A stretch of DNA of 64,000 nt from NCBI RefSeq assembly GCF_009659625.1, contig NZ_VOIW01000006.1:124001-188000 (forward strand). The letters run 5' to 3'. Shown piece after piece: positions 43,209 to 53,332 of this stretch (its first letter is position 1; each line of letters begins with the position of its first letter). The notes beneath the pieces are model-generated. The model had not been told where the DNA came from. It did not search any database and saw only the letters and a list, made by a program, of their open reading frames with translations. Source of the stretch: Pseudomonas haemolytica. Lineage in GTDB: Bacteria; Pseudomonadota; Gammaproteobacteria; Pseudomonadales; Pseudomonadaceae. Position numbers and translations under genes: made by a program.

Positions 43209-46200
43209 ATGAATAACCTTCATCACGCGCTTGCCCGCCTGTCTGTCACGGCCCTGAGCCAGGCTGACGCTCCATCGGCCGCCACCGCTCTCGGCGAGCT
43301 GCAACCCCAGCCCGTCAACAACCGGCCCGAAGTCTCGGCCAACGACCCTGGCCCCGACGAGCTCGACAACCCTGCAGCCCTTAAAAAGGCCTTTGCTGAA
43401 CACTGCAACTGGAAAGAGCTGGCTGCAAAATTGCGCCCGCTCCTTGAAGAACTGACCAATGCTTTCCCGGGTGAAGTGTCCAGCGAACAGCAAAGCCGCC
43501 TTGAGACACAACTGGCAGCACAACTGGCCAGCCTTTCAGTGCCGGTCTGTGAACTCTCCGACTATTACGAAAAACACAATCTGACCCCAACGAGCGTGGT
43601 CAAGCTTCACACCTTCCTCAGCGGCAGTGGCTTGAACGTCCCTAAAACCCTGGAAGAGTTGCTCACGCTGTATCAGCGTGCGATACAGCAAGTCCACACC
43701 CACCCCCTGGGTAATTTCAGCGGGGCGCTGTCATGGCCGACTCCGCTGGCAACGCAGGACAAACAAGCCATTGTCGACCTGCTCAATGCTCCCGGCTCGA
43801 CATTGCCCGGACTTCCACTGGCCGACAGGCAAAAAGGGGTACTTGGCTATCTGCTGTCAGCGGCAACCTTGTCCAACGATGACTTCAAATACTCCAGCTC
43901 CACAGTAGAAACGCTGCTGGGCTCGGCCAAGGCCCAGGCATTGGGGCAGGCTATACAAACCCAGTTGGGCGGCATTGCGACAAATGCCAGCAGCAATGAC
44001 TACTTGCTGGCAGCGATCCATCTGGGCCTGGACCCGGAATCCCTGGGCACCCCGGCTCGCAACAGCGTCGCCGGCTTTGACCTAGGGCAGCGGCAATACT
44101 GGAATAAGCCGGCTGCGCAGGTGATTGACGGCTTGAGCCGCCATCTGGTAGCCCAGGGGCGAGCCACCTTGCAATCGGCCGACCTTGCAGCCCGCATGCT
44201 GCTGGCACGGGTTGCGCCTGAATACCGGGTCAAGGACATACCGCCCAACGTGACTTACGGCAGCATCCCATGGGCACAGCTGGCAATCGCGGTGGCCAAG
44301 CTTGAGGCCCAATCGCCAGGGCGCGTGCTTACAATGAGCTATAGCGAGGTGCTCGCCGCCGCCGAGGACGTCGATGTCGGCGCACCGCTCCTCAAGCGTA
44401 TCCAGCACGACGCCTTGAGTAATTGGGGGGTCGTCCATGGACTATTGAAAGCCGGCGACACGGCGCATACCCCGATGGAAATGCAGGCGGTGCAAGCCGC
44501 CTTCAATGCCCAACAAAGCGCCTTGCAAGCCACGTCCACAGCGCTTGCAGTGTCCATTCCCAGCCGTGAAACAATGGCGCTCGAGTTGCTGCGAGAAGAG
44601 TTCCCGGGAGTGCCGGACAGTGTCTTCAAGGCAAAAAACATTCGCAAAGTCTGGTTGAACCCAGGGCGACCCGGCCGCTTCCCCGGCGACCACTCGATGC
44701 TGGATATCGTCATGCAAGGTGACAAGGTCAAGCTAGGCGAGAAAGAACATTGGGTGACCGAAGACAAGCGGATTCCTATTGTTGAATTCTGCGATAAATC
44801 CGCAAACGGCAAACTCACGGTAGCAAGTGCTTTTACCCAGCGTTACGAAGCAGCCATAGCGGAACAGGAAAAAGGCCACGCGGGCCTGGCCAGATACCTC
44901 GTCTCGAACCTGTCGCCAGAGGACAAGCAGAACTTCGAGTACGGCCAGCTCGAGTTTTTCCATACCAACGAATACAAAATAGGCACCGACTTCTGGACGA
45001 AAACCCTGACCAAACGAGGTCACACACTGGATGTGAAGACCACTCGCGACGGTCAGGTCAACGTCTATCGCATTGATACCAGCACCGGCACTGTTTCAAA
45101 GCACAACTTCCTCATCGAACGGTACTCCCCGCCCTACGACAAACTCGAAAGAAGAGACGCCAACAGGCTGTACAAAACCGTGCAGTACAACCCTTTCGAA
45201 GACGAGCACACCAAGCTGGCCACGGAAAAGGCGACGGTCTCGCAAATACCGCAAGTATTCGATTCCGAACGCACGAACTACATCGCCAAAGTATTCGTCA
45301 AATCCCTCGACCTGCACAATGATGACCTGCTTGAACATGCCAAAGGCATGACCTCCTACGACAAAAGCGCAGCCGCCGATGATGCAATCGGAAATTTTTT
45401 CCTCAACCTGATTCCCTTCAGGTCAGCAATTGTCAATTTCATGAAGGGCAACATCGGCGATGGCTTGTTTGACCTGGGCCTGGATGTGGTTGGCCTGGTC
45501 ACACTGGGCGTCGGTAAGGCTGCCCAGGCGGGCAAGGTGCTTGCCACGGGGGTGACCGGCCTGAAAACCGCCACAAAAGCAGCGCGATTCCTGGGCGGCG
45601 CCGTGATCGAGGCGCTTAACCCGCTGGGTGGCACGGGCGATTTGCTCAAAGGCGCCAGCCGCTTCGTCTGGTCCAAGGGGCGGTCAGCAGTGAATGTGCT
45701 CAGGGGCGCCAGCGGCAGCTACGAGGTGCTTAAAGTAGCGGGCAAGCAGCAGGGTGTGGTTGCCGTAGGCACCTATAAAGCACTTGATCGCACCGAGGAA
45801 GCCGGTGCCGTATTTCGCAACGGCAACTGGCACGACTATGACGTGGCAAAGGGGCTGCCCTACGGTGCGCTGTTGAAGGAGTTCAAGCCCCACGTGGTCG
45901 CGAACGCCGATGAACTCAAAGTGCTCAACCCATCCGCGCTGCAGGACTACGCGGACAATATCTCGCCTGACCTGCTGCAGGTAAAAGGCTTGCAGGCCAA
46001 TGTCTATATGGGGCCGGGCAACAAAGAATATATAAAAATCGACGGCAGGCACTATCAGTCCAAACTCAAGGATGGCCAGCGTGTTATCCAGCACCCGAAC
46101 ACAGGCCACCCCGACCTTGCCGTCAAGGACCTGGGCAGCAACGGTTGGGAGCTTTCGGCCACAGCCAATCGTTTAATCGGCGGGCAAACTCCGCCGGCGT

Positions 46201-47426
46201 GGAAGCTCAACGATGACACCTACGTTGTGCCGGTGGACGACGTCAAATTAGGCACCCCCCCTTCGTATCCCTACACAATCAAATACGATGGCATGAACCA
46301 TGTCGCAACTTTCGACACACAGGTAGGTGCCTGGGGCCAAGGCGGCAAATACAAGGTTTATTTCTGGCGAAGTGCAAAGAACACATGGCAGAAGGGACCG
46401 CTTGATGAGTTCATGAAAGCCAAGAAGATAGAGTCGCACCAATTCAGATTCATCGAAGCGGCCACGCCCGCCATATTGCACAAGCCCAAAAATGTCAGGC
46501 CATTACCCAAAGACATTCACTATTTCTGGGCTGGCGGCGAAATACCCGACAAGCTAGTAGCCAAAATCGCGAACAACGCCGAGAAAACCCCTGGGTTCAA
46601 GTCTATTGTGCACATCGATGCCGATACCCCGGAGCTGTTCCAGGCCATGAAACTGAAGCTGGAAAAAGACGCACCCGGTGTCACTGTCATGAATCTGCAC
46701 GAAGAAGACTTTTTCCAGTCGTTGAAGACCACCGACATGTATTCATACTTCCGCAAAGGTCAGGGCCAGAACCTCGCCGCCGCCTCGGACGTCGCACGCT
46801 ACCCGCTGATGAATAAATATGGAGGTATCTATCTGGACACAGATGACGTGATCAAAGGGTCTGTCGGATCGGCAGGCCTGAACGCTGGCGACGGGGATAT
46901 CATGGTCAGCCAGCCGGTCGCACACCCAGTCACCGACTACAAGCTTTTCTACAATACAAGCAACTTCGCCACCCAGGCGGACAACCCGGTCGTCACTCAA
47001 ATGATCGCCGAGCAGAATCGCCGTTTTCTCGAAAACAAACCCTACTTTGAGGCCAATCGCCCGACCATCGACCGGGACGCCAACGGCACATTCACTTATA
47101 CCCAGGATTTTCTGACCTACGAAGGCAAGGTTTTTGAAACAGTGGGCCCAACCATGTTTAACGACGTTTTAAAATCCAAGCGACCTGACATCTACGACGC
47201 AGGCTTTGATGGAATGCCCAAGGACTTGGTCATGGTTAATGGAAAACGCACCCTCGGCGAACGGTTCAACCTGGAAAACCAAACTCGCCAGTATTTTGCG
47301 GACAAAGGCCTTATGGAGCCCGACGGGCTTTCAGAAACGCTGAAGGAAGCCAAGGACCACTACAGGGCGTTCCGTGAGCAACTAAAGATTGAAGTGGGTG
47401 CCGAGCACTCGTGGCTCGGCGCGTAG
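43209..47426 (+). CDS. Giant toxin/effector with C-terminal TcdA/TcdB-like glycosyltransferase domain
   Basis: A 1405-residue protein with no Sec signal. Residues 1-720 are a large helical region without a motif I know. A hydrophobic stretch (about 730-804, starting NFFLNLIPFRSAIVNF) could cross a membrane. The C-terminal domain from about 1097 matches the clostridial GT44 fold: IHYFWAGGEIPD, then AAASDVARYPL (Asp1194, Arg1197), then GGIYLDTDD with the metal-binding DxD at Asp1210-Asp1212. The corresponding TcdB residues are Asp270, Arg273 and Asp286/Asp288. The order is reversed from TcdB, where this domain is N-terminal. It probably glycosylates a host protein; the target is unknown. An hrp-box-like promoter suggests type III secretion. 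Confidence 0.85.
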   Translation: MNNLHHALARLSVTALSQADAPSAATALGELQPQPVNNRPEVSANDPGPDELDNPAALKKAFAEHCNWKELAAKLRPLLEELTNAFPGEVSSEQQSRLETQLAAQLASLSVPVCELSDYYEKHNLTPTSVVKLHTFLSGSGLNVPKTLEELLTLYQRAIQQVHTHPLGNFSGALSWPTPLATQDKQAIVDLLNAPGSTLPGLPLADRQKGVLGYLLSAATLSNDDFKYSSSTVETLLGSAKAQALGQAIQTQLGGIATNASSNDYLLAAIHLGLDPESLGTPARNSVAGFDLGQRQYWNKPAAQVIDGLSRHLVAQGRATLQSADLAARMLLARVAPEYRVKDIPPNVTYGSIPWAQLAIAVAKLEAQSPGRVLTMSYSEVLAAAEDVDVGAPLLKRIQHDALSNWGVVHGLLKAGDTAHTPMEMQAVQAAFNAQQSALQATSTALAVSIPSRETMALELLREEFPGVPDSVFKAKNIRKVWLNPGRPGRFPGDHSMLDIVMQGDKVKLGEKEHWVTEDKRIPIVEFCDKSANGKLTVASAFTQRYEAAIAEQEKGHAGLARYLVSNLSPEDKQNFEYGQLEFFHTNEYKIGTDFWTKTLTKRGHTLDVKTTRDGQVNVYRIDTSTGTVSKHNFLIERYSPPYDKLERRDANRLYKTVQYNPFEDEHTKLATEKATVSQIPQVFDSERTNYIAKVFVKSLDLHNDDLLEHAKGMTSYDKSAAADDAIGNFFLNLIPFRSAIVNFMKGNIGDGLFDLGLDVVGLVTLGVGKAAQAGKVLATGVTGLKTATKAARFLGGAVIEALNPLGGTGDLLKGASRFVWSKGRSAVNVLRGASGSYEVLKVAGKQQGVVAVGTYKALDRTEEAGAVFRNGNWHDYDVAKGLPYGALLKEFKPHVVANADELKVLNPSALQDYADNISPDLLQVKGLQANVYMGPGNKEYIKIDGRHYQSKLKDGQRVIQHPNTGHPDLAVKDLGSNGWELSATANRLIGGQTPPAWKLNDDTYVVPVDDVKLGTPPSYPYTIKYDGMNHVATFDTQVGAWGQGGKYKVYFWRSAKNTWQKGPLDEFMKAKKIESHQFRFIEAATPAILHKPKNVRPLPKDIHYFWAGGEIPDKLVAKIANNAEKTPGFKSIVHIDADTPELFQAMKLKLEKDAPGVTVMNLHEEDFFQSLKTTDMYSYFRKGQGQNLAAASDVARYPLMNKYGGIYLDTDDVIKGSVGSAGLNAGDGDIMVSQPVAHPVTDYKLFYNTSNFATQADNPVVTQMIAEQNRRFLENKPYFEANRPTIDRDANGTFTYTQDFLTYEGKVFETVGPTMFNDVLKSKRPDIYDAGFDGMPKDLVMVNGKRTLGERFNLENQTRQYFADKGLMEPDGLSETLKEAKDHYRAFREQLKIEVGAEHSWLGA

Positions 47427-47477
47427 CCTCACCGCCAGCAGCCCGGCGCGGCTTGAAACGTTGCCTGTCAGTAACGT

Positions 47478-48059
47478 TCAAGTCGCGTCCTGCTCGGTCT
47501 TGAACAACCGATACCAGAAGATCGCCACTTCGCGGGTTTGCGGATCAATCCCGCGATAACGCAGTTGGTCTATCCCGCCCATCACATACCCGCAACGCTC
47601 ATACAGGCGGCAGGCACCGAGGTTGTTGTTCTGGGTTTCCAGCATCATGCCCGGCAAGTTTTTCTTGCGGGCCCAGAACTGCGCCACATCCAGCAGCGCC
47701 TTGGCGACGCCATGGCGTCGCGCGGGTAACACCACGGCCAACTCGTCAACGTGGGCAAAACCGTTCCAGTTGGTGCTGACCACGATATGCCCCACCGCGC
47801 GGTCATCCAGGTAGGCCATGAAGATCGCGCTGTCGGTGGCATTGCGAAAGCTGGCGAACTCTTCCGGGTCGATGCCATAACACTTGCGGTACGGCAGCAC
47901 GCGCTCCACAGGCCATTGATCAACGCGCTGGCCCATCTGAGGTACACCGTAGACGCTGACCTCAAAACTGAAATCATTGCCCCATACATAGGCGTCGAAA
48001 CCTTCGTCGGCGACCCGCACGCTGAGCCCTGGATACTTCGGGTTCATTACAGCTTGCAT
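47478..48059 (-). CDS. GNAT-family N-acetyltransferase
   Basis: A 193-residue acetyl-CoA-dependent acetyltransferase. The core motif is VDELAVVLPARRHGVAKAL, followed by ETQNNNLGACRLYERCGY, which is typical of the streptothricin-acetyltransferase-like subgroup. The start MQAVMNPKYPG at 48059 is 7 nt after AAGGA and 8 nt after the lysine decarboxylase stop, so the two are co-transcribed. It may acetylate a polyamine or amine, which would fit with its neighbour, but this is a guess. Confidence 0.85.
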   Translation of the reverse strand: MQAVMNPKYPGLSVRVADEGFDAYVWGNDFSFEVSVYGVPQMGQRVDQWPVERVLPYRKCYGIDPEEFASFRNATDSAIFMAYLDDRAVGHIVVSTNWNGFAHVDELAVVLPARRHGVAKALLDVAQFWARKKNLPGMMLETQNNNLGACRLYERCGYVMGGIDQLRYRGIDPQTREVAIFWYRLFKTEQDAT

Positions 48060-48067
48060 AAACATCC

Positions 48068-50323
48068 TTAACCCTTGATGCAATCGACGGTGTAACAACG
48101 GCCACTGCCGTCATCTTCGTGTTGCAGCCCGTGAACATCCGCGAGAAAACCGGGGAAACTGCTATCGAACGTACGGGCAAACGCCAGGTAGTCGATGATC
48201 GAGCGCGTTGACTCGGTAAAACGCTCGCCAGGCATGATCAATGGAATACCCGGCGGATAAGGCACCAGCATCACGGCTGCAACGCGCCCTGGCAAGGCAT
48301 CAATAGACACCGCTTCCACCTCGCCCCTCACCAACTGGTCGTAGGCATCGGCGGGCTTCATCGCAATTTCCGGCAACACCGTGTACATGCGCTTGAGGTG
48401 CTTGGCGGTGGCGTTACTACGGTAGCAGCTATGCAATTGGTCGCAAAGGTCACGCAGGCCCATGCCTTGATAACGCGCCGGCCCTTGGGCATACACCGAT
48501 GGCAAGCAACTGGCGAGGCTGACATTGGCATCGTAACTGCGCTTGAACTCCAGCAACTCGGTGAGCAAGGTGCTCCATTTGCCTTTGGTAATACCCATGG
48601 AGAACAGCACGAGGAAAGAATACAGTCCGGTCTTTTCCACCACCAGGCCGCGCTCCCAGAGGAACTTGCTGACCACCGCAGCAGGAATTCCGCGATCGCT
48701 AAGGGCGCCACCTGCGTTGAGGCCCGGCATTACCAGCGTGACCTTGATCGGGTCCAGCAGCACGTAGTCTTCGGCAACGTCGCCAAAGCCGTGCCACTCA
48801 TCCCCAGGGTGCAACAGCCAATCCGCCGTGGCCACCCGATCGATGCCAGCAACCGAGGGCGGCTGCCAGATGGAAAACCACCAATCTTCAGCGGCAATAT
48901 GCTGGCGCAAGTTGGCCAAGGCGCGGCGAAAACTCAGGGCCTCGTCGAACATTTCTTGCAGCAGCGAACGCCCGGCCGGGCCTTCCATCATCGCCGAGGC
49001 GACATCCAGCGAGGCGATGATGCTGTATTGCGGCGAGGTCGATATGTGCATCATGAAGGCTTCGTTGAACCGATCACGGTCCAGTTGCCGTGCGCCGCCG
49101 TCCTGTACATGGATCATCGACGCCTGGCTGAATGCCGCCAGCAACTTGTGCGTACTGTGTGTGGTGAACACCAAGGGGCTGTCTGGGGTGCGCGAGGTGC
49201 CCATGCCGTAGCGCCCGGCGAAGAACTCGTGGAAAGCAGCGTAGGCGTACCAGGCTTCGTCAAAGTGCAGCACCTCGACACTGTTGCCCAGTTGCTGCTT
49301 GATCAGCTCGGCGTTGTAGCACAGGCCGTCGTAGGTGGAGTTGGTCACCACCGCCAGCTTCACTTTTGGCGGCCGGCCACGGGTCAGGGGGCTGGCGTCG
49401 ATTTTGGCGCGGATCGACTCGGGGCTGAATTCGCTCAGGGGAATCGGGCCGATGATCCCCAGCTCGTTGCGCTCCGGGCACAGGTACAACGGAATCGCGC
49501 CGGTCATGATGATCGAGTGCAACACTGACTTGTGGCAATTGCGGTCCACCAGCACCAGGTCGTCGCGGCCGACCATGGAATGCCAGACGATCTTGTTGGC
49601 GGTGGACGTGCCATTGATCACGAAGAACGTATGGTCGGCGCCAAAGTTGCGGGCGGCCCTGGCTTCGGCTTCGGCCAAGGGGCCAGTGTGATCGAGCAGC
49701 GAGCCCAGTTCGGGAACCGAAACAGACAAGTCCGAGCGCAGGGTATTTTCCCCGAAGAACTGGTGAAACGCCTGCCCCACCGGACTTTTGCGATAGGCCA
49801 CGCCACCGCCATGGCCGGGGGTGTGCCAGGAATAATTGGAGTCGGCGGTGTGTTGCACCAACGCCTTGAAGAACGGCGGCAGCAAACCGTCCAGGTAGGT
49901 GCGTGCAGCGCGAGCGACCTGGCGCGCCAGAAACGGCACGGTGTCTTCGAACAGATAAAGAATCCCGCGCAGTTGGTTGAGCTCGCTCATGGCGTCGGCG
50001 GGGGCATTTTCCAGGGTGACTTGCTCGCCCAACGCAAAGATCGGCAGGTTGGGCGCCCTCACCCGCGCCAGGCGGATCAGCTCAACCATGTTTTGCAGCA
50101 GATGGGTGTTTTCTCCAGCACCTTCTGCGGCGATCAGCATGCACGCCAAACCGTGATGGGTGGAGGCCACCAGCCGCCCTTCGGCGTAGTCCACGGCAGA
50201 AAAGATACTGAAGCCCTCTTGTTCCAACTCCCTGGCGATGCCTCGAACCCGGTCGCCGGCAACGGTGTCGGCCTTGATGTCACGGTGCACGATCAAGATG
50301 GGGAATTTCAGGTCTTTGTACAT
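48068..50323 (-). CDS. ldcA: Orn/Lys/Arg decarboxylase, probably lysine decarboxylase LdcA
   Basis: A 751-residue PLP enzyme with the wing, core and C-terminal domains of the basic amino-acid decarboxylases. The PLP lysine is in HSTHKLLAAFSQ, and the core has SWHTPGHGGGVAYRKSP and FDEAWYAYAAFH. The length and its place next to dnaQ fit P. aeruginosa PA1818, identified there as lysine decarboxylase making cadaverine. ATG 50323 is chosen over a longer frame that includes a REP. Substrate specificity is by homology only. Confidence 0.9.
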   Translation of the reverse strand: MYKDLKFPILIVHRDIKADTVAGDRVRGIARELEQEGFSIFSAVDYAEGRLVASTHHGLACMLIAAEGAGENTHLLQNMVELIRLARVRAPNLPIFALGEQVTLENAPADAMSELNQLRGILYLFEDTVPFLARQVARAARTYLDGLLPPFFKALVQHTADSNYSWHTPGHGGGVAYRKSPVGQAFHQFFGENTLRSDLSVSVPELGSLLDHTGPLAEAEARAARNFGADHTFFVINGTSTANKIVWHSMVGRDDLVLVDRNCHKSVLHSIIMTGAIPLYLCPERNELGIIGPIPLSEFSPESIRAKIDASPLTRGRPPKVKLAVVTNSTYDGLCYNAELIKQQLGNSVEVLHFDEAWYAYAAFHEFFAGRYGMGTSRTPDSPLVFTTHSTHKLLAAFSQASMIHVQDGGARQLDRDRFNEAFMMHISTSPQYSIIASLDVASAMMEGPAGRSLLQEMFDEALSFRRALANLRQHIAAEDWWFSIWQPPSVAGIDRVATADWLLHPGDEWHGFGDVAEDYVLLDPIKVTLVMPGLNAGGALSDRGIPAAVVSKFLWERGLVVEKTGLYSFLVLFSMGITKGKWSTLLTELLEFKRSYDANVSLASCLPSVYAQGPARYQGMGLRDLCDQLHSCYRSNATAKHLKRMYTVLPEIAMKPADAYDQLVRGEVEAVSIDALPGRVAAVMLVPYPPGIPLIMPGERFTESTRSIIDYLAFARTFDSSFPGFLADVHGLQHEDDGSGRCYTVDCIKG

Positions 50324-50413
50324 GAGCGCTCTTACTCCGGAGGCTTTGCACTCAAGGGTAGAAGCTGGGAGCGAATGTGGCGAATGAAGATTTTGCAGGC
50401 CATGCAGATCAAC

Positions 50414-50436
50414 TGTGGGAGCAAGCCGCTCCCACA
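50414..50436. repeat. REP-like palindrome
   Basis: TGTGGGAGC-AAGCC-GCTCCCACA, a compact member of the same REP family, in the gap between dnaQ and ldcA (both minus strand). It may end the dnaQ transcript. Confidence 0.8.
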
Positions 50437-50459
50437 TTTTTTACTGTATTGAGCCAGGG

Positions 50460-51206
50460 CTATTGTTGGGTCAACTGAGCCCACAACGCCGGCGCACCGG
50501 CCGACTTGGCAATCGCTTCCAACCGCGCCGCATGCTCGGCCAGATCCTGCTCGCTGGCACGGATGATCGGCGTCGGCTTGCGATCAGCCGGCAGACGACG
50601 GATTTCCGAAGGTCGGTTGCCAGAACCTTCCGCCGAACCAGTACCATCGGAGGCATTACCGGCCAGGGAAAGGCTGGTCTGCCCACCGGTCATGGTCAGG
50701 TAAACGTCGGCCAGGATCTCGGAGTCGAGCAAGGCGCCGTGGAGTTCACGGCCGGAGTTATCGACGCCATAGCGTTTGCACAAAGCATCAAGGCTGTTGC
50801 GCTGGCCCGGGTGACGCTCGCGGGCCATCATCAAGGTGTCGAGGATCGTGCAGTGCTGGGAGATGTCCGCACGGTCCGTCTGCCCCATCAGGGCAAACTC
50901 GTTATTGATGAAGCCGATGTCGAACGCCGCGTTATGGATGATCAACTGGGCGCCGTTGATGAACTCGAAGAACTCATCGGCCACTTCGGCAAAGCGCGGC
51001 TTGCCCTTGAGGAATTCGTCGGTAATACCGTGGACACCGATCGCGCCCTCGTCACTGTCCCGATCAGGTTGCAGGTAGACGTGGAAGTGACGACCGGTCA
51101 GACGGCGCCCCATCAGTTCGACACAGCCGATTTCGATGATCCGGTGACCATCGGTCACCGGCATGCCGGTGGTTTCGGTATCGAGTACAACAGATCGGAT
51201 GGCCAT
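50460..51206 (-). CDS. dnaQ: DNA polymerase III epsilon subunit (proofreading exonuclease)
   Basis: A 248-residue 3'-5' exonuclease of the replicative polymerase. Exo I is VVLDTETTG (Asp9, Glu11), Exo II is IHNAAFDIGF and Exo III is the ELHGALLDSEIL block. The C-terminal tail is Pro/Arg-rich and binds the alpha subunit in homologues. The length is normal. In this genome region rnhA is not adjacent: an alcohol dehydrogenase cluster and a GDPD gene separate them, unlike the rnhA-dnaQ neighbour order in other Pseudomonas. Confidence 0.97.
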   Translation of the reverse strand: MAIRSVVLDTETTGMPVTDGHRIIEIGCVELMGRRLTGRHFHVYLQPDRDSDEGAIGVHGITDEFLKGKPRFAEVADEFFEFINGAQLIIHNAAFDIGFINNEFALMGQTDRADISQHCTILDTLMMARERHPGQRNSLDALCKRYGVDNSGRELHGALLDSEILADVYLTMTGGQTSLSLAGNASDGTGSAEGSGNRPSEIRRLPADRKPTPIIRASEQDLAEHAARLEAIAKSAGAPALWAQLTQQ

Positions 51207-51412
51207 CAGGGTTCAGCTCTCAACGGTTCGGTACAGTTCAAGGGGCGGGATATTAGCATGCTCTATAACCGAAGCACCCCATGGCGCAAAACCGAGGGTG
51301 GGCGCCCGAGCGTTTTTAACAAGGTTGAGCAAACTTGCTTGAGTTTGCCTCCCACTCGATGAAAGCACGAGCGAGCCATTCGCCCGTGCGATTCTGGGCC
51401 TGTCGGCAGCGA

Positions 51413-51985
51413 TCACTGGGCTTTCTTGATCAGGCCAAAATCCCGCAAGGCTACGTAGGGGTCCCAGTACTCGCGCACGGACTGGATCTGCCCGTCCTTG
51501 GCCATACGCAAGATGGCGATGAAGGTCTGGTGGTAAGGCTTGCCACTGGAGCGAATCACGCCATCGCTGGTGTATTCAAATACGTATGTGCCTTTTTCGG
51601 TGGTCTCAAGCAGGGTCCAGGTCTTGGGATCGCTGTACTTCAAATGACCCATTTGCTTACTGAAGTTAGTGAAGTAATCAGTCATCTCCTGACGGCCCTT
51701 GTTCGCGCGCTTGAAACCGGCATTCGGGAAATCGCGGACCGGCGCGTAGGTCAGCTCGTAAACGCCGTCCTGCGCATAATACTTAGCCATTTCGGCGGGA
51801 TGCTCCGACCAGCCGTCCAGGCTGCGCCAGTAAAAGTCCGCCACGTCGGCCTTGGTGTACCCCGGCGACAAATAGAAGAAGCCATCCCGCTCCTTGATTG
51901 CTGCTTTGGGTTGAGCATTAACGCTGGCGGCAAAGGCTGCCGTGGTGACCAACAGGCCCAATAACCATCCACGAAGACTCATCAT
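51413..51985 (-). CDS. Secreted NTF2/SnoaL-like protein
   Basis: A 190-residue protein with a signal peptide (MMSLRGWLLGLLVTTAAFA, cleavage about residue 24) and a SnoaL/NTF2-like fold (WRSLDGWSEHPAEMAKYYA, then REMTDYFTNFSK-type helices, VREYWDP at the end). These often act as small periplasmic isomerases or ligand-binding proteins. ATG 51985 follows GAGGT; the longer frame is rejected because the signal peptide would be internal. It is downstream of the alcohol dehydrogenase on the same strand, 104 nt away, and could share its role. Function unknown. Confidence 0.85.
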   Translation of the reverse strand: MMSLRGWLLGLLVTTAAFAASVNAQPKAAIKERDGFFYLSPGYTKADVADFYWRSLDGWSEHPAEMAKYYAQDGVYELTYAPVRDFPNAGFKRANKGRQEMTDYFTNFSKQMGHLKYSDPKTWTLLETTEKGTYVFEYTSDGVIRSSGKPYHQTFIAILRMAKDGQIQSVREYWDPYVALRDFGLIKKAQ

Positions 51986-52089
51986 GTTTACTACCTCACT
52001 TGCTTGATTGACGGGTTGATACGGTTTTACTGCGCGCACGGCGTCGCCGATGCGGTGATGGCCTGACCGCACCTGCGGGGAGGGTTAAC

Positions 52090-53193
52090 TCAATGGGGCA
52101 TGCGCAGGACAGCCTTGATGGTTTCGCCGGAATGGATATCGGCGATAGCTTGATTGATATGTTCCAGGTCGTAGAAGCGGATCATTTTGTCCACCGGGAA
52201 ACGTCCCTGTTTAAACAATTCCACCAGCCGAGGCAGGAACACTGAAGGCGCCGCGTCCCCCATGATGCTGCCGCGTACCACTCGGCCGCGGATCAGTTGC
52301 ATGACATCCAGGGACAGTTGGGTTCCGGGGGCGACCACCCCAGTCAGCACAGCCTCACCGCCCTCCTCCAAGACGCTGACGGCGCTCGCCATCACGCCGA
52401 CATGGCCAGCGCATTCGACTGCGTATTTCACGCCCCGACCACCGGTCAGGGCCATGATTTGCTGCGCCGCGTCGCTCTGGCTCGCGTCAATCAGCTGCGT
52501 CGCGCCCATTTTTCTGGCCACCGCCAGGCGTGAAGCTTGTGTGTCTATGGCGATGATCGGAGTGCAACCCATCACCTGAGCCGCCATCACTGCACTCAGG
52601 CCGACTGCGCCCATGCCGAAGACGGCGATGGCGGTGCCGGGTGCTGGCTTGAGGGTGTTCATGACTGCGCCGGCCCCCGTCATCACGCCGCAGGCAAAAG
52701 GCCCCAGAAACTCCAGTGGCGCATCATCCGCAACCTTGACCAGACTACTTGCGCTGACCACCGCGTAATTGGCGAATGAAGACTGGCCGAAAAAGTGACT
52801 ATGCACAGGCCGCCCGTTGTCATGCAGTGCCACCGAGCCATCGGCACGAGAGGCTTTCCAGTTGTAGTCAAAATGTTCGTCGCAGTAGGTTGGCAACCCA
52901 CTGGCGCAATGACCGCACTGACCGCAGAAGCCCAGGGACAGGATGACCTTGTCACCCACCTGTACATGGCTGACGCCCGGCCCGACCTGCTCGACGATAC
53001 CGGCCCCTTCATGCCCGAGCACCACAGGCATTGCCACCGAAATCTGGCGGTCACGCACGGCAAGGTCGGTATGGCAGATACCGGTTGCAATAATTTTGAC
53101 CCGCACCTCACCGCTGCGCGGAGTGTCCAGCTGCAACGGGCACACATCAAACAGCGGGTCTTTGCCTTCAGTCACAGCAGCCAGGATTCTCAT
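52090..53193 (-). CDS. Zinc-dependent alcohol dehydrogenase (aryl-alcohol type)
   Basis: A 367-residue MDR-family dehydrogenase. Catalytic zinc ligands are in GICHTDLA and LGHEGAGIVEQVG; structural zinc cysteines are in FCGQCGHCASGLPTYC; the NAD-binding GMGAVGLSAVMAA is a GxGxxG loop near residue 200. The family includes benzyl-alcohol dehydrogenase (XylB type), which fits best by eye. The AraC regulator lies directly upstream on the same strand and the NTF2-like gene downstream, so the cluster probably handles one alcohol substrate, not identified. Confidence 0.93.
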   Translation of the reverse strand: MRILAAVTEGKDPLFDVCPLQLDTPRSGEVRVKIIATGICHTDLAVRDRQISVAMPVVLGHEGAGIVEQVGPGVSHVQVGDKVILSLGFCGQCGHCASGLPTYCDEHFDYNWKASRADGSVALHDNGRPVHSHFFGQSSFANYAVVSASSLVKVADDAPLEFLGPFACGVMTGAGAVMNTLKPAPGTAIAVFGMGAVGLSAVMAAQVMGCTPIIAIDTQASRLAVARKMGATQLIDASQSDAAQQIMALTGGRGVKYAVECAGHVGVMASAVSVLEEGGEAVLTGVVAPGTQLSLDVMQLIRGRVVRGSIMGDAAPSVFLPRLVELFKQGRFPVDKMIRFYDLEHINQAIADIHSGETIKAVLRMPH

Positions 53194-53332
53194 TGGGTTT
53201 CTCTCGCAATATCAGTGGCTTAATAGTGGTTACCGGAATAACCAACTGTTGAAGCCAGATTAACGAGCAGTTCCACAGGTTGCTTTGCCTTACTTGCTGA
53301 TGTGTTGACGCTTATTGCGCAATGAACGGCGT

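Noticed and set aside
47450..47476. AACGTT repeat after the glycosyltransferase-toxin gene as terminator
   Set aside because: Six-bp arms, weak, no T-tract; not reported as a terminator.
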